Assembly: GCF_030445035.2 (NCBI RefSeq)
Contig: NC_080682.1
Coordinates: 30,052,770-30,116,769, forward strand
DNA from: Dasypus novemcinctus
Lineage: Eukaryota > Chordata > Mammalia > Cingulata > Dasypodidae
DNA: 64,000 nt
Direction of reading: 5' to 3'
Shown piece by piece: positions 1 through 11,864 of this stretch. The translations under genes were made by a program, and so were the position numbers. The notes beneath the pieces are model-generated. The model searched no databases. It was given only the letters and a program-made list of their open reading frames with translations, and was not told where the DNA came from. Positions within the stretch are counted from its first letter, which is position 1. The number at the start of each line of letters is the position of its first letter.

Positions 1-1
1 C

Positions 2-421
2 ATCAATCACTTTTTCTGTGACATCCCACCTTTACTAGCCCTTTCCTGCTCAGATACAACAGTCAATGAGATAGTAATGTTCACTTTCTTTAGCTGCATT
101 GTGGGGTGCAGCATTGTCACTGTCCTCTTCTCCTACAGCTATATCATGACGACCATCTTTAAAATGAATTCAGCTGAAGGGAGACGGAAAGCATTCTCCA
201 CATGTGCCTCCCACTTAACCTCTGTGGCTATATTCCATGGTACACTCTTGTTCATGTATTTCCGGCCAAGCTCGAGTTACTCAATGGACACAGACAAAAT
301 GGCCTCTGTTTTCTACACAGTTGTGATCCCTATGTTAAACCCTCTGATCTACAGCCTGAGGAACAAGGATGTGAAAGGTGCACTGAAAAAAACAATCAGC
401 ACTAAATTGTGTTCTGTGTAA
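2..421 (+). CDS. olfactory receptor, class II, C-terminal part (5' end outside window)
   Basis: This frame is open from the window edge to TAA and encodes the last 139 residues of an odorant-binding, G-protein-coupled receptor of the olfactory neuron membrane. Visible in order are the extracellular loop 2 signature [18 protein letters not shown]5 ([20 protein letters not shown]), the TM6 entry [10 protein letters not shown], and the TM7 motif [19 protein letters not shown]. No stop or frameshift is visible in this part. The tail resembles OR5/OR8-type receptors, but I cannot name a gene without the N-terminal half. It is on the opposite strand to every other OR in the window and differs clearly from the four OR5L-like copies, so it belongs to another subfamily. 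Whether the whole gene is functional cannot be judged here. Confidence 0.9.
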   Translation: MNHFFCDIPPLLALSCSDTTVNEIVMFTFFSCIVGCSIVTVLFSYSYIMTTIFKMNSAEGRRKAFSTCASHLTSVAIFHGTLLFMYFRPSSSYSMDTDKMASVFYTVVIPMLNPLIYSLRNKDVKGALKKTISTKLCSV

Positions 422-3400
422 AGCCATCATTTCTACACAAAAGATTTATTTAAAAATTATGAGAGCTAAAGTTCTAGAGCTTTAACATAGGGTCCTGTAG
501 CCTTACTAATATATCCCTTAGTATTTCCTTCCCTTATCATTGTGCCTTAACTAAGTATAGGGAGCAGTTAATACTGGTCTTAGTCTTCTCTCTAAACTAA
601 GTAAAATAGGAGTGGGCACACTTTGCTATCTTTTTGCCAAAGTCCTTTTATACCTCCCATCTTTGTCCATGAGTATGTCCAACTAAGAATTCATGAGTTA
701 AATCTTACATAAACACCAATTCAACATACCTTCCTTAAAGTTCTCATAAAAAAATAAGTGTTGAACAAATACAGTTGTTTAGAAAGAAGAGAGTTTTAAA
801 TGGGTAAAATTTAGTTGCATTTGTGTCCCAACTATGTACTGGTATGGTCCCTATAAATGTTGTTATAACACTTAGATGTAAATAAACAGGTTTGAGGCCA
901 TGTGAAGGAATCTCCTGTACTAGACTCAAAGTTCCATAAAGGTAAGATTCTTCTCTGTTCAGTTCACCATTATTTCGGCTTTGCTTTTCACAATGCTCAG
1001 TTTCAAGATATCATTCAATACCATTTATAAATAAATGAATGCATGAACCCCTGAAAATTCAATGCAAAAGGGAGCCTTTGCACAGATGATTGTTGTCCTT
1101 AAAGCCTCTGTACCTAGATGTTTCAGGGAATGCTCTATCTAGAGAATTGTTCACAATTTGATATACAATGAATTATAGAACAGGAATAAATTGACCTGCT
1201 GTAGCTTATCTATCAGATGGAATACATGTGGTTGTAACATCTGGAGTAAAACTAACACAATCCCTCTGCCAGAACTGTTTCCCACTGCTAGCAGTGTTTG
1301 TGATATGGGAAGAAAAGTTCAAGTAGTATGCATGGCATCTACATTTTGGGTAATCAGCCTCATCAGAAGAATTGTGACATTTGTTCCAAAAGGGAGGAAA
1401 CAGGATGATTTTCTGTAGATACAATTGTGAGTTATGATGACTGTTGTATTACTAGATTACTGGCCTTTCTTTTTTGAAAATATTTCATCACATCTAGAGA
1501 AATTAAATTTTAAGACAGTCAGTTTTTGTTTTTGTTTTTTTCCAAAGATTGAAGCAGAAACTGGCCATTATATGGATTTACTGTTTAAGTCTTATAAGGA
1601 AATAATCCCATTTTGTTTTGTTACTTTTGTCATTAGAGAAGCAGGGAAGTCTAGGCGCAGGGAAGCAGGGAAGACTCTCAAAGTACTGAGGACTTTAGCA
1701 TGCTTCCCTAATTTAAAGTCATCTTGAGGAGCTCCATCCCCATATCTTGGGTCAGGCTGAATTAATCCCAAGTTGGACCCCTGGGAAGTTTTTGCAAGGA
1801 TTACTGTTACCATTACTTGTACACTATCAAAGTCTGTCTTTTGAGAAAAACTATCTACCTACAAAAATTGCTTTGACAAAAACAGTTCTGGTTTAGCCAA
1901 TCATTTTGTTTAAGTAATAAGTATATCAAAGTAGATCATTGATGAACCAACATTGCACTGTGGATACACACCAATATTTACATGCTATTAACACAGACAG
2001 CTCTGTGTATATAATTGTTGCTTTGAAGCAATATTTGCAAAACACTCAAACTTCTATAAAATCTGTTTGGAAAAAATAACACAGGTTTTTGTTGCAATGT
2101 TTCCAAAAAAAATTACCAAAAAAGAATATCTTTCCTTTAATTCTATGCTAATATGCTCACCTTAGCTGAAATCATATAAACACTTGTCTTTTGGCTTACA
2201 AAGAAATAAGAATTTGGGGGAAGAGGTCACTTGATGTAAAGACCTTTTAGGGCCTTCTTTTCTCCATTAGTTTCCCCCAATATTCCCAAGATCAGGAAAT
2301 TAATATTGTGCCTCACACTCTAAGCATTAGCCAGTGGATTTCTTTTCTTGCTTTCACTCTGGGGATAATATGTGATAATGCAGTGATATTAACAACTGTA
2401 AGCAACCACAATGGGAGTGAAGGACCTCGACCTTCTCCAAATGCCACTTCAAAGGAGAATACATCTCACTTGATGCGTTTGCAACATTATATTAACTTAA
2501 ATAAAAACAACTGAAGTGTTGAACTGACACCATTTATGTTTCAAAGAAAGGTAGTACGACAATATGTTCAGTGGAAAATAAAAAAGTACTATTTATATTA
2601 ATATTCAATATATAATGATTTAAATTGTATCTTTTTTTGTGTCTCTGTTGAAATAAAGCAGAACTGTATTCTGAGCAAAATTTTAATAGTGATTATCTCT
2701 TAGGGGTTGAATATTAGGTAATCTTAATTTTCTTTTGGACATCTGTATATCTGAAAAATTGCAATGAATATATATTGCATTAGGAATAAAAGATCAGACA
2801 CTTGTTTTGTAATAGTAGAGTTTGATCATGCTCATATTTGGAACTTAACTATGAGTGTGGATTTTGTTTGTGTGTAGATGTGTATGTGTACAAATATGTG
2901 TGCCTGTATAGTGGATATATTTATAAATTAATTAAAATTAACTTTATTAAAAATAAGTCATTCTCGTGTTTTGTTAATAGTTTACTTCAAGGACCAGATT
3001 TTTAAAAAATTATGCAATTATAAAACACTTCAGGATAATGCTATATCAATTACAAGTTAATTGCTTATATTGTTCTTACTATAATCAATTTCCAATTAAT
3101 CAATAATGAAAAACAACACATTTTACTTTTGGTTGTTGTTATGAAAGGAATGTGGAGGCATTCTTCACTCATCCTGGGACAGTAGACTAAGGAGTTACAT
3201 GAGGTTTTTCATTAAGGTTTTATTTCCTAATTTTGTATATTCTTTAGTGTATCAAATGAGCTGAGTTTCATGTACATAAAATATCACAATGATAAAATAA
3301 TTAATTAAACACGTGTAATAATGGACAGTTTATTTGTTTTGCAATTAATGATTAAATAGGGTTTTAAAACAAAAATATTGTTTATCTTTTAAAGATTTGT

Positions 3401-3740
3401 TTTCTTCTATAATCTTTGTCTTAAGTTTTAATAGGCAAATTAAATAAAGATATCTGCCTTAAGTTTAATAAAGTAATTTATATTTTAAAGGACATCACAA
3501 CTCAGTTTACTTCATTGCAAGTAATTATTAAATATATTCATGATTAATGAATATTAAACTTATTCATGTTTTCTGAAATTGAAACCCTGCCTATCTTTTA
3601 CACATATGTATAGGAAAAAGATATTCTTCACATTTTTTATACCTTTAAAGATACTGATTTAATAACCTTTACATGGATAGGAAGTCAGGAATTTTTTTAT
3701 TGGTTTGTTTATATTGTTTTGGTAGTAAAAATTGATAAAG
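422..3740. other. AT-rich intergenic DNA, mostly featureless
   Basis: No gene is visible; the short open frames show no family motif. A local direct repeat of a GAAGCAGGGAAG-type unit occurs near 1638-1675 in an otherwise unassigned, slightly GC-richer patch (about 1625-1800). About 2680-2805 resembles the 3' end of an old L1M-type LINE on +, at low confidence. Confidence 0.5.
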
Positions 3741-3744
3741 ATGA

Positions 3745-3965
3745 GAGAGAGCTTAAGATAAGAACTTGGACTTTGAACTGAGACAGATTTGAGTTAAAAT
3801 CTGTATGCTACCATTTACCTTTTAGATATGTAAACTTAGTCAAGAAAATAACCATATTAGACCTCAGTTTCCTCATCCGTTTAAGAAAGGTTTAAAAAAT
3901 CTATTTAATTATGGTGTCAGGCTTTATTTAAAGGGTCAAAAGATGCTAGTTATTATTATAGAAGC
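3745..3965 (+). repeat. MIR SINE fragment
   Basis: The order of motifs follows the MIR consensus: a 'ggactttgaactgagacaga' region, then 'acctcagtttcctcatc', then a tail ending in 'gctagttattattata'. It is strongly diverged, as expected for a tRNA-derived SINE older than the placental radiation. No function is implied. Confidence 0.75.
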
Positions 3966-5768
3966 ACAGATTTCCAAAGAGAGTTTCCAAGATTATATAG
4001 AACTCTTAACAATGAACTGCCTATCCAGGGACTGTAATCTTAGTGCTAGAAGAAAATATATTTTTTATGACATCATCTCATATAAGGAGCCTCCCGGCTA
4101 CATCTTCTACGCTTTTTAGAACTGTCTCAGTTCTGCACACCCCTACTGTAGATCCTAGCCTCAGGCCAGATTTATAGCTCTCTGCTTAGCTATTTTAGGA
4201 CTTTTTCTTCCTGACCCATTCCCAAGAAGTGCATTAGATAATCATTTGAAGACCACCTAATTTTATGTTATCCCATGTAACTCCATCCCCAGATCCATGA
4301 ACGAAATGACACACTTAGCTTCAAATCAACCAGTAGCTATCTGTTGGAACTAACCCATGTACTTTGGAGAATATTTCCTGTACAGTGCTTAGAATAAAGA
4401 AATGGTTTTAATCAGCCTCAGACAGCAATGCATTCCAATCTTCATTTCTGAAAGTAAAAACTGGAGAAAAAAAGGCCAGAATTCTGCCCTTTCAAAGATC
4501 TTGTGTAAATAAATCCTAGTGTAGTGAATGGAACTGTGGTATGGAATTAGAATCCAGCATAAATTTTCATTGTCAGAAGACCTTCTTCTCTAGTCCATCC
4601 ACCCTCCCTCAACTTTTGGTTTAGCACTTTATTTTGACTTTCCAACCACACCCTCTCTATGTGCATTTGAACAGATAAGCAATAAATCCCAACAATATAT
4701 CAGATTATATTCCACCATTCATAGGTTCCAGTTTCTATCTCTGGCTCTGAGAAAACACCACTCCACAGAATAATGAGTTATTTGCTTACCAAGGAAGATA
4801 CTTCAAACTGAATATATTTTTCACAAAATATTCTTTTAACCAGTTTTAAATTTAGTCAATATTTGCAAATTGGTGTAAAAAAAAAAAAAAGCTACCATGC
4901 TAGGCAACCTATTTTAAGTCAAAGTATGTATTCAGTGCCTCACTTGAAAATGTACTTAAAATACATTTCTGCCTATTTGAAAGATAGTTTCTCCCTATTT
5001 GAAGTATGTAATCCAAGTTAAAAGCAAACAATAGTAAACTTACTTATGTTTCTTTCATAAAGATTCACTCAGTATCTATACTGGGTTGGATCTTGTGATA
5101 AAGAAGCAAGGTATCAAATAATGAATAAGGAGTTAATGAATAAGTGTATTAGAGGGATATATAACTGTCCCAAAGAGCTACAAGGCAAGGTAGAAAATAC
5201 TGAGGGTTTTAAAAGTAAGTGTACGTGAGATTCCAGTGAAATTCAGAATACAAGTTATCATTTAAAAATTAAAGATGGTTTCAGAAAAAAATCATGTGGT
5301 GTTACTATCTGAGCAGTTCTTAGTGTGAGTAGAATTTGAAAAACTAAGCTACAATTTTACACATATGTACAGTGAAACAAAAATTAATTAGAAAAGAGAC
5401 TGAATTTATTGTGATTAATTGTGATGGATAGTTAAGGTGAGAAGATACAATGAGGAAGATTTTGAAATATAGGAGATAAAATGAAGTTTAAATCTGCCTT
5501 TGAAATACATATTTATAATTTCAACTTGAAAATGATAAAAAAAAAAAAGACATACTGTAAGTGATGTGAGTACCCTGACTTGGATATTAGTCCCTGGCCC
5601 AATCTGTGGCTGAGCTCTCATTATCTGTAGATTTGGAAAATATTCACATTAAAATGAATTTTCCATCCATTCTGACCATACATGGAATGGCATTGTTAAA
5701 AGGTTATCAGGTTCAATTTTATCCTTTCCTAAGAAAGCAACTTCAGGCTGATCATCTTTCTAAAGGCA
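3966..5768. other. intergenic DNA, nothing recognised
   Basis: AT-rich sequence with short A-runs (about 4877-4890 and 5538-5549). No gene, RNA or recognisable repeat is visible. Confidence 0.5.
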
Positions 5769-6545
5769 TTTTTTAAAATTAAATTGTCTTGTTTTTAGAG
5801 CGATACATAGATCACAAAAAAATGTTACATTAAAAAAATAAGAGGTTCCCGAATACTCCACACCCATGTTCCTCTCACAACAACAACCTCTTTCATCATT
5901 GTGGCACATTCATTGCATTTGGGGAATACATTTTGGGGCTCTGCTGTACCGAATGGATTCAGTTTACATTGTAGTTTACACTCTCCTACAGTGCACTCAT
6001 GGGTATGGCAGGATATATAATGTCCAGCATCTGTCCCTGCAATATCATTTAGGACAACCCCAAGTTCCAAAAATGCCCCCACATCTCATCTCTTCTTCCC
6101 TCTCCCTGCCCTCAGCAACTACCATGACCACTTTCTCCAGATCAATGCTAGTTTCTTCCACTGCTAGTCATAATAGTTTTATAGTAGAATACCAGTAAGT
6201 TCACACTAATCCATATTTTATTCCTCCATCCTGTGGACCCTAGGTTGGTGATGTCCACTCCACCTCTCTATCAAGAGGGGGCTTAGATCCCACATGGTTG
6301 ATGGCTATGATTCTTCTGTTTGGAGTTGTGGGCACTCTCGGTTCCCTGGTACAGTGGTTGACCATTTTCACCTCCCTGTTATCTGGCCTGTGTAAGTCCA
6401 ACAAACCGGAGAGTAGGAGTTGCAACTCTGCTGAGTCTCAGGGCCCAGCTGGCACATGGCCAGTTCAGAGAATCAAATCTCCTTGTGCCCAACCCCAGTG
6501 CCAACCACAGGTTCAGTACAAAGGAATTGGGTGAAGGGCTGGGGA
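5769..6545 (-). mobile_element. 5'-truncated L1-like 3' end (presumed xenarthran L1 3' UTR)
   Basis: One of five related copies in the window (others about 33231, 45105, 57185 and 63735). Read on -, all end in a shared block: a GTAAACTATAATCCATG-like stretch, CATTGCATTTGGTGAA in complement, a G-rich patch, 'aatgtaacat', then 'gatctatgtatc' and an A-rich terminus. Variable 5' truncation and a fixed A-rich 3' end fit a LINE 3' UTR copied by target-primed reverse transcription. I assign it to L1 by inference. This copy's 5' end abuts the decayed OR at its C-terminus (about 6546). Confidence 0.7.
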
Positions 6546-7425
6546 ACAGTTGAACTATAAAGGCATTTTTGACATTTTTGTTCCTTAGACTATACATCAG
6601 AAAATTCAGCATGGCTATAATCAATGTATAGACACAGAGGTCATTTTGTCAATGTTCAGTGAGTTGCTGTGCTGGGGTGCAAATAAATGCAGATTAGGGT
6701 ACCATGGTAAATAGAGACAATGATCAGGTGGGAAGCACAAGTGGAGAATCCTTTCTTTCTTCCTTTGGCAGAGCCTGTCTTGAAGATAGCTCTGATAATG
6801 TAGACATAAGAAAGAAGAAATGTTAAAAGACAGATAGTTTCAACCAAACCAGCAAAGACCACTAGAACCAAGTCATGCATATAAGTGTCAGTGAAGGACA
6901 GAGAGAATAATGGGGAGATATCACAAAAGGAATGGTTAATTTTCTTTGGAACAGAAATACAGATGAAAGACATTAGCAGTATAAATAATTGAGCTCATCA
7001 TGCTCAATTGCAAGCTGGCAATAAATTCCCTTGGACATAATAATGGTATAAAGTAGTGAGTTGCATATTGCTATGCACTGGTCATAAGTCATAGCAGCCA
7101 AAAGGAAAGATTCTGTATCAACCAAAGAACAGAAAAAAATATAATTGCAGTAGATGCATTATAAGAAAAGGTCTTCTTAGCAGAAACCAAGTCCAGAAGT
7201 AATTTGGGAGTAAGAATAGCATGCATCAATGAAAGACAATATGCAGAGGAAAAAGCATGAAAATAAGAACTGGTTATGATTGAAAAAATAATCCTGAGGT
7301 TCCCCATGAGAGTCATGAATAGATGGGAAAAAAAATGCAGCAAAAAGAAGACTCTGAAGTTCTGGGTGATCACTGAATCCCAGGAGAAAGAATTCAGTCT
7401 TCATAGTGCCGTTATCTTCCTCCAC
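6546..7425 (-). pseudogene. olfactory receptor pseudogene (class II, subfamily unassigned)
   Basis: On - it starts MEEDNGTMKTEFFLLGFSDH, then TM1 and PELQ, but the frame shifts within TM1 near 7310. The MGNL segment and a 'TPKLLLDLVS' stretch follow in another frame. A third segment holds NHSFCDISPLFSLSF, TM5, the [10 protein letters not shown]-type TM6 entry and a 'HGTLICIYLHPSTATH' loop. A further shift leads to 'AMLNFLMYSLRNKNVKNAF', where PMLNPLIY has become AMLNFLMY. At least three frame breaks make it non-functional. The last codons run into the L1-like repeat ending at 6545, so the original stop is lost. It is not close to the OR5L-like copies. The MAYDR region is degraded, so it is an old loss. 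Confidence 0.9.
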
Positions 7426-7429
7426 ATTT

Positions 7430-8770
7430 CTGCAGTGCCCCTGGATTTCTGGAGCTATAACAGAGTAATGGTGATGATATTAGTAATAATTTAGACACTA
7501 ACCAAAACCAGCCAGCCAAACAAGCTAACAAAAAAGGGTTAAAAGAAATAGAGCAGTAATCCTAAATTCACTTGAGTATCCAGATAACACCTAGGCATGT
7601 TTACAGGTAGTGTGGTATAATGTACAGGTTTCCAAATATGTTAGTGTTGGAATCCTACAATTTTTTAACTAAACTGCTAATTTTAATTAACTAAATTTAA
7701 TATCTCTTACTCCTTAAAGCTATTTGTTTCCATGTTAAATGACACCAACATCACGCAAATTTCTGAACTCTAAACCTGGGCTTCATCCATAATTTTTTCA
7801 ACATTCTTGTCCACCACATCCAATGCATCAATGATTCCACAACTATGCTACCCCATCTCAATCCACTCTTCCCAATCCCTACCATAATACCAGTCAATGT
7901 CTTCTTCACCTCAGCCCTAGACTGTTGCCCTACTCTCTTTTTCATCCAATCTTATCTCATCATATTCATTTTGCTTACATCTGCCATCTTCCAGTCAAAC
8001 AAACCCTTCTAACACACTAAGAACTTGCCTCCATTAGCATTGCTGGATCTAAAGGAAAGTTGCCACCCCTGGCTTGATACAACCCCACCGAACTTTTGGT
8101 TTGTGCAAAGGAAAAGTTATTCCATTACTCAGTTATCTCAGCTCTTTGACAGAGATCAGCTGAGCTAGTGTAGCACAACAGGATTTGAACTCCCATTAAT
8201 GCAGGCTATATATCAAATACATTTCTTCAGTACCTCTTTAAAAACCAGTCTTCTATAATAAAACCAGAGTCACTAACATTCAAAAATTTGTCTGCAAATT
8301 CAGAGCAAATAAACAATGTAATTGAGGAGTTATTATCCGGGACAGAGAATGAAATATACTCCAATAATGATTATGAATTCTGGAATATTATTCCAAGTTT
8401 ATTTGTTTATCGCTGTTTCTTTTCTAGCTAGCTAAATTAGGCATGTTCTAGTTAAATATGGACTGGTGATCACACTGTGTTGCATAGCTCTGCTATAAAA
8501 TTTTGAAGGTAAGAAATGAGAAACTAGAAATTCTATGTCATTGGGGTAATAAATATCTCCACTAAATTCCAGATTATGAAACTGAGATATGTAGAGCATA
8601 AAAAAAGATTAATTAGGTGTCATTATGTTCTGGCAGCTCAATGTGCTACATTTGATGCAGAAATTTTAATTATAAGCTAAGTTAAATTTTCATTTAGGGT
8701 ATGTGAGCAAGAACAGGCACGTTTATTTCTTTCACTACAGTAACAGAGACTTACGATGTGTTGATTAAAA
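7430..8770. other. intergenic DNA, little recognised
   Basis: No gene is visible. About 7740-8030 is C/T-rich and reminiscent of an old LINE fragment, but I cannot assign it. The rest is AT-rich and unremarkable. Confidence 0.4.
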
Positions 8771-8771
8771 G

Positions 8772-8968
8772 CTCAGACCCTGGATGCAGAATACCTGGTC
8801 TTATTTTTAATAGCCCTATTTCTTACTATTCTGATATATAAAGTATATGTTATTGTATCACTAGAGTTGTGATGAGGATTAAATGACCTAATAATATGTA
8901 TGGATTATTTTGAAGAGTGCCTGAAACATACACAGCACTCAATAAATATCAGCTATTACTATTCATGG
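8772..8968 (+). repeat. MIR SINE fragment
   Basis: Follows MIR order: 'aaaagctcagaccctggatg', a middle part with 'gttgtgatgaggattaaatg', and an end of 'cactcaataaatatcagcta'. Diverged and ancient. Confidence 0.75.
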
Positions 8969-11160
8969 TTGGGCCGAGTTAGAGTTTCACTAGATATTAC
9001 TATTTATTTTTGTAACTACAAGGTTATGCTCTATTTTCTGATAAAATGTTTTAATTGGAGATAGTGTTATTGAGCTCAAAGTTAACACTTTGGATTTCTG
9101 CTTTCCTGAACTACATGATTTCCTCCTTAGCAAACATCAACTTGGAAGCCCAAGTGTTCCTGTCTATAAACATAGGATTTAAAGACTTCAAACTGGCCTA
9201 AAAGAGGAAGAGTGTTCACTGCTGTAAACATGAAGAGAAATAAAACTATATCCAGTTCCAGAAAGTAAAGAGTGAAAGGAAGTGCTTCTCTCTTTTGCCA
9301 TCCTCTGTTTTGGTAACTGTGAAGAAAAAACCTTGAAAAATTAGTCAGTAAAGAGAAAGGCTCATCCTTAGGACCAATATTCAAATAAAGTTTGGGGTCT
9401 GAGACTAGGGAATACCCATCCCTTTGTTGAAGGTAGTTTTCTACCAAAACCCCTTATTTCTTACCATAGAATTGAATATTGGAAAGAAATCAATTAGACA
9501 ATTTATATAGAGTATTACTTATAATGCTCTTTCAAGGAAGTAATAAACATCAAGACTGAAAGGAATTTGGAGGCAGAAATGAAATATGAGAAGCCAAATA
9601 GAACAATGAAATGAAACAAAGATTAAGAAGGAAAGAGAAAAAGAGGAGGCAATTAATGTTCTACGCAATTGTCAGCTTGCAAAAGAAGTTTCTGAAACTG
9701 TTACAAGTTCTCATTTTTTGCTATTCTCTTAAGGTCAGGCCCCCACCACGACCCCAGTCCTGTTAACTTGTTTGCCAATTGTTCATATCAGGGTATTACC
9801 ATAGCGTAGAATAAATAATATAATATTAAAAAAATGAGTCAGCCTCGATTGCTATTTAAATCAGTTTAACTTTTAATAAGAGCTAATGAGAATTGCATTA
9901 GATTTGGATTCCTAACCAGAGTCCGTTATTGCTGACAGTTCCCCAATGAAAACATATTAAATGTGCTGATAGTTTTTGTAGTTTTCCTTACAATTACCCT
10001 GAGGATTTATGACCTGTCTTGTACCAGGCTGGTTTCCTTCCAGAACATCAATTTTCTTTGTGTAAACTAAGTGAATGTAAGGAGATGAGCCATTAAAATA
10101 CAAAGTCAGCACTAATATTCTATGATTCTGTCAGACTATTACCAAGTTATTACCTCTCTTTCATCCACCTTCTTACTACACTGTCCAAAGCCTTAGTTCA
10201 TTCTCTAGTGATAAACTCCAGTTTGAAAGACAGTGATAAATATAAAAAAAAAGTTCCATGCAAAATTATCAGAATCCATTTGGGGAAAACCTCTTTTCAT
10301 AGAAGAAATGTTTGCCTCCCATAGGAAGGCTATGTTTCCTTAGGAAAATGAATACATATTTATCCTTTGCTTTGAAAATGTTGAGATCATCTTCATGATG
10401 CCATACCAGATTTTAGGGACTGAAACTCTGATTCCAAAGGGAAAAGACAAGTAAGTAATTAATTAGTTCTACTTAGGAGTTGATTAAACAGCAAACAAAA
10501 TGATGTTATGTGTTTTCCTACATTTTGAGAATTCCAGGAAGAAGTACATCTTATCTTTCAGAGAAAATTAGGTTATAATATTTGTTATCTAATTTGATTT
10601 AACCAGCTTAAAGTGATAATACAAGTATTGGAATATTTTGTATGAAGGAAAAGTGAAATAAACTGGGAGAAAAAAAATTATCTAGCCAAATATTAAGAGA
10701 TAAAAAGATCATGACACTCAACATGTCTAAAGAAAACAAAGGAAGTTAATCACTCTGATGTATTCTATGATATATTTTACCTGTGTTCAAGTTGATTTCT
10801 GGTAATCCAAGATCAGCACAGGTCAGGAAGTGTTTATTCAACCAAAATGTGTATGTATTGCATATTACATCCAACGCTGTGCTAAGGACCAAATAAGAGA
10901 ATTTGGTGATATAAACTGGGCATTAATAATTTTGTCATGTAGGAATAATGAATAAGAGAGGAGAGAGAAAAAAGTAATTACCTGGAGATAGCAAACTCTG
11001 GGTCATGCTTATAGATGTGAAAATGAGACTTAAAGATAATATATTGGCTAATGAATACATATATGGCTGCAAAGATATATGTGTTTTAGACTAAAATGGA
11101 CTTCCAATTCTTTTCTTGGTGAGTGAACTTTATTCTATGATAAAGAAACAATTAAGTGTA
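8962..11160. repeat. segmental duplication block A, copy 1 (matches 41588-43772)
   Basis: Alignable by eye along its whole length with 41588-43772 in the same orientation. Landmarks in both are 'ggatttctg', 'cttggaagcc', 'gttcctgtctataaac', 'catcaagactgaaag', 'acagcaaacaaaatgatgt', 'gatgtattctatgatatat', 'gattttgtca' and 'ggtcatgctt'. It forms the flank 3' of the OR. Homology stops at the OR junction near 11160. Confidence 0.85.
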
Positions 11161-11864
11161 TCTGCGCCTTTCTCCTGCAGAGCACCTCCTCAGAATGGTG
11201 ATTAGAATAGACAAACAGGAGGTGAGGATGATAATGATGGTGATGATATCATTGAATGTGGTCATAATGTACACCATCAGTTTATTCATAGACACATTGA
11301 AGCATGCAAGAGAAAAGATAGGGGCTAAATCACAGAAGAAGTGGTTAATCACATCTGATCTATACAATGGGATCTCAAGAGATAAACACACATACACCAG
11401 AAAACACCCTGCTCTACAGATGTAGCATATCAATATCAGTCCCATACAGATCTTCTGGGACATGATTACCATGTACAGCAGTGGGTAACAGATGGCCACA
11501 AAGCAATCATAGGCCATCACAGTCAGGAGGATGACCTCTGTGATTGCATAAGTACTAAATAGAATTGTACCATGCAACCCAGAAAGGATATGGTTTTGTC
11601 ATTGCTTAAGATACTGACCAGCATTTTAGGCTCTATAATGGTGGAATAGCAGAAATGCACAAAGGATAGGTGGCTCAGGAAAAAGTACGTGGGGGTGTGC
11701 AGCTGAGAGCTGGCCTGGATCACTGTGCTCATGTCCAGGTTGTCCATCACTGTGACTCCACAGATGAGAAGCAAGACCAGGAAGAAGAAGACGCTCAGCT
11801 CAGGTAGGTCTGAGAATCGCAGGAGAATGAACTCTGACACAGTGCTGCAGTTTCTTTTTTCCAA
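11152..11864 (-). pseudogene. OR5L-like olfactory receptor pseudogene, 3'-truncated (copy 1)
   Basis: Starts MEKRNCSTVSEFILLRFSDL and is colinear with the intact copy at 46055-47005. TM1-TM3 lie in one frame; a frame break near 11570 leads to a second frame carrying TM3-TM5 (LTVMAYDCFVAICYPLLYM, then NHFFCDLAPIFSLAC). It ends abruptly after ILRRCSAGERRRYT, before the [10 protein letters not shown] motif, so TM6, TM7 and the tail (roughly 80 residues) are missing. The DR of MAYDR has become DC. The truncation coincides with the junction to duplication block A, so a deletion removed the 3' end. OR5L is the closest human family I recall; the exact orthologue is uncertain. Confidence 0.93.

Noticed and set aside
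1191-1727. Cluster of short open frames on both strands
   Set aside because: No homology-like motif, no codon bias I can see, and frames on both strands are of similar length, as expected by chance.
5825-6082. Similar short open frames (MGAFxxLGVVLNDIAGT...) recurring near 5825, 33785, 45187 and 57341
   Set aside because: They recur because the L1-like 3' end is repeated; each copy breaks them differently and no protein family is recognisable.
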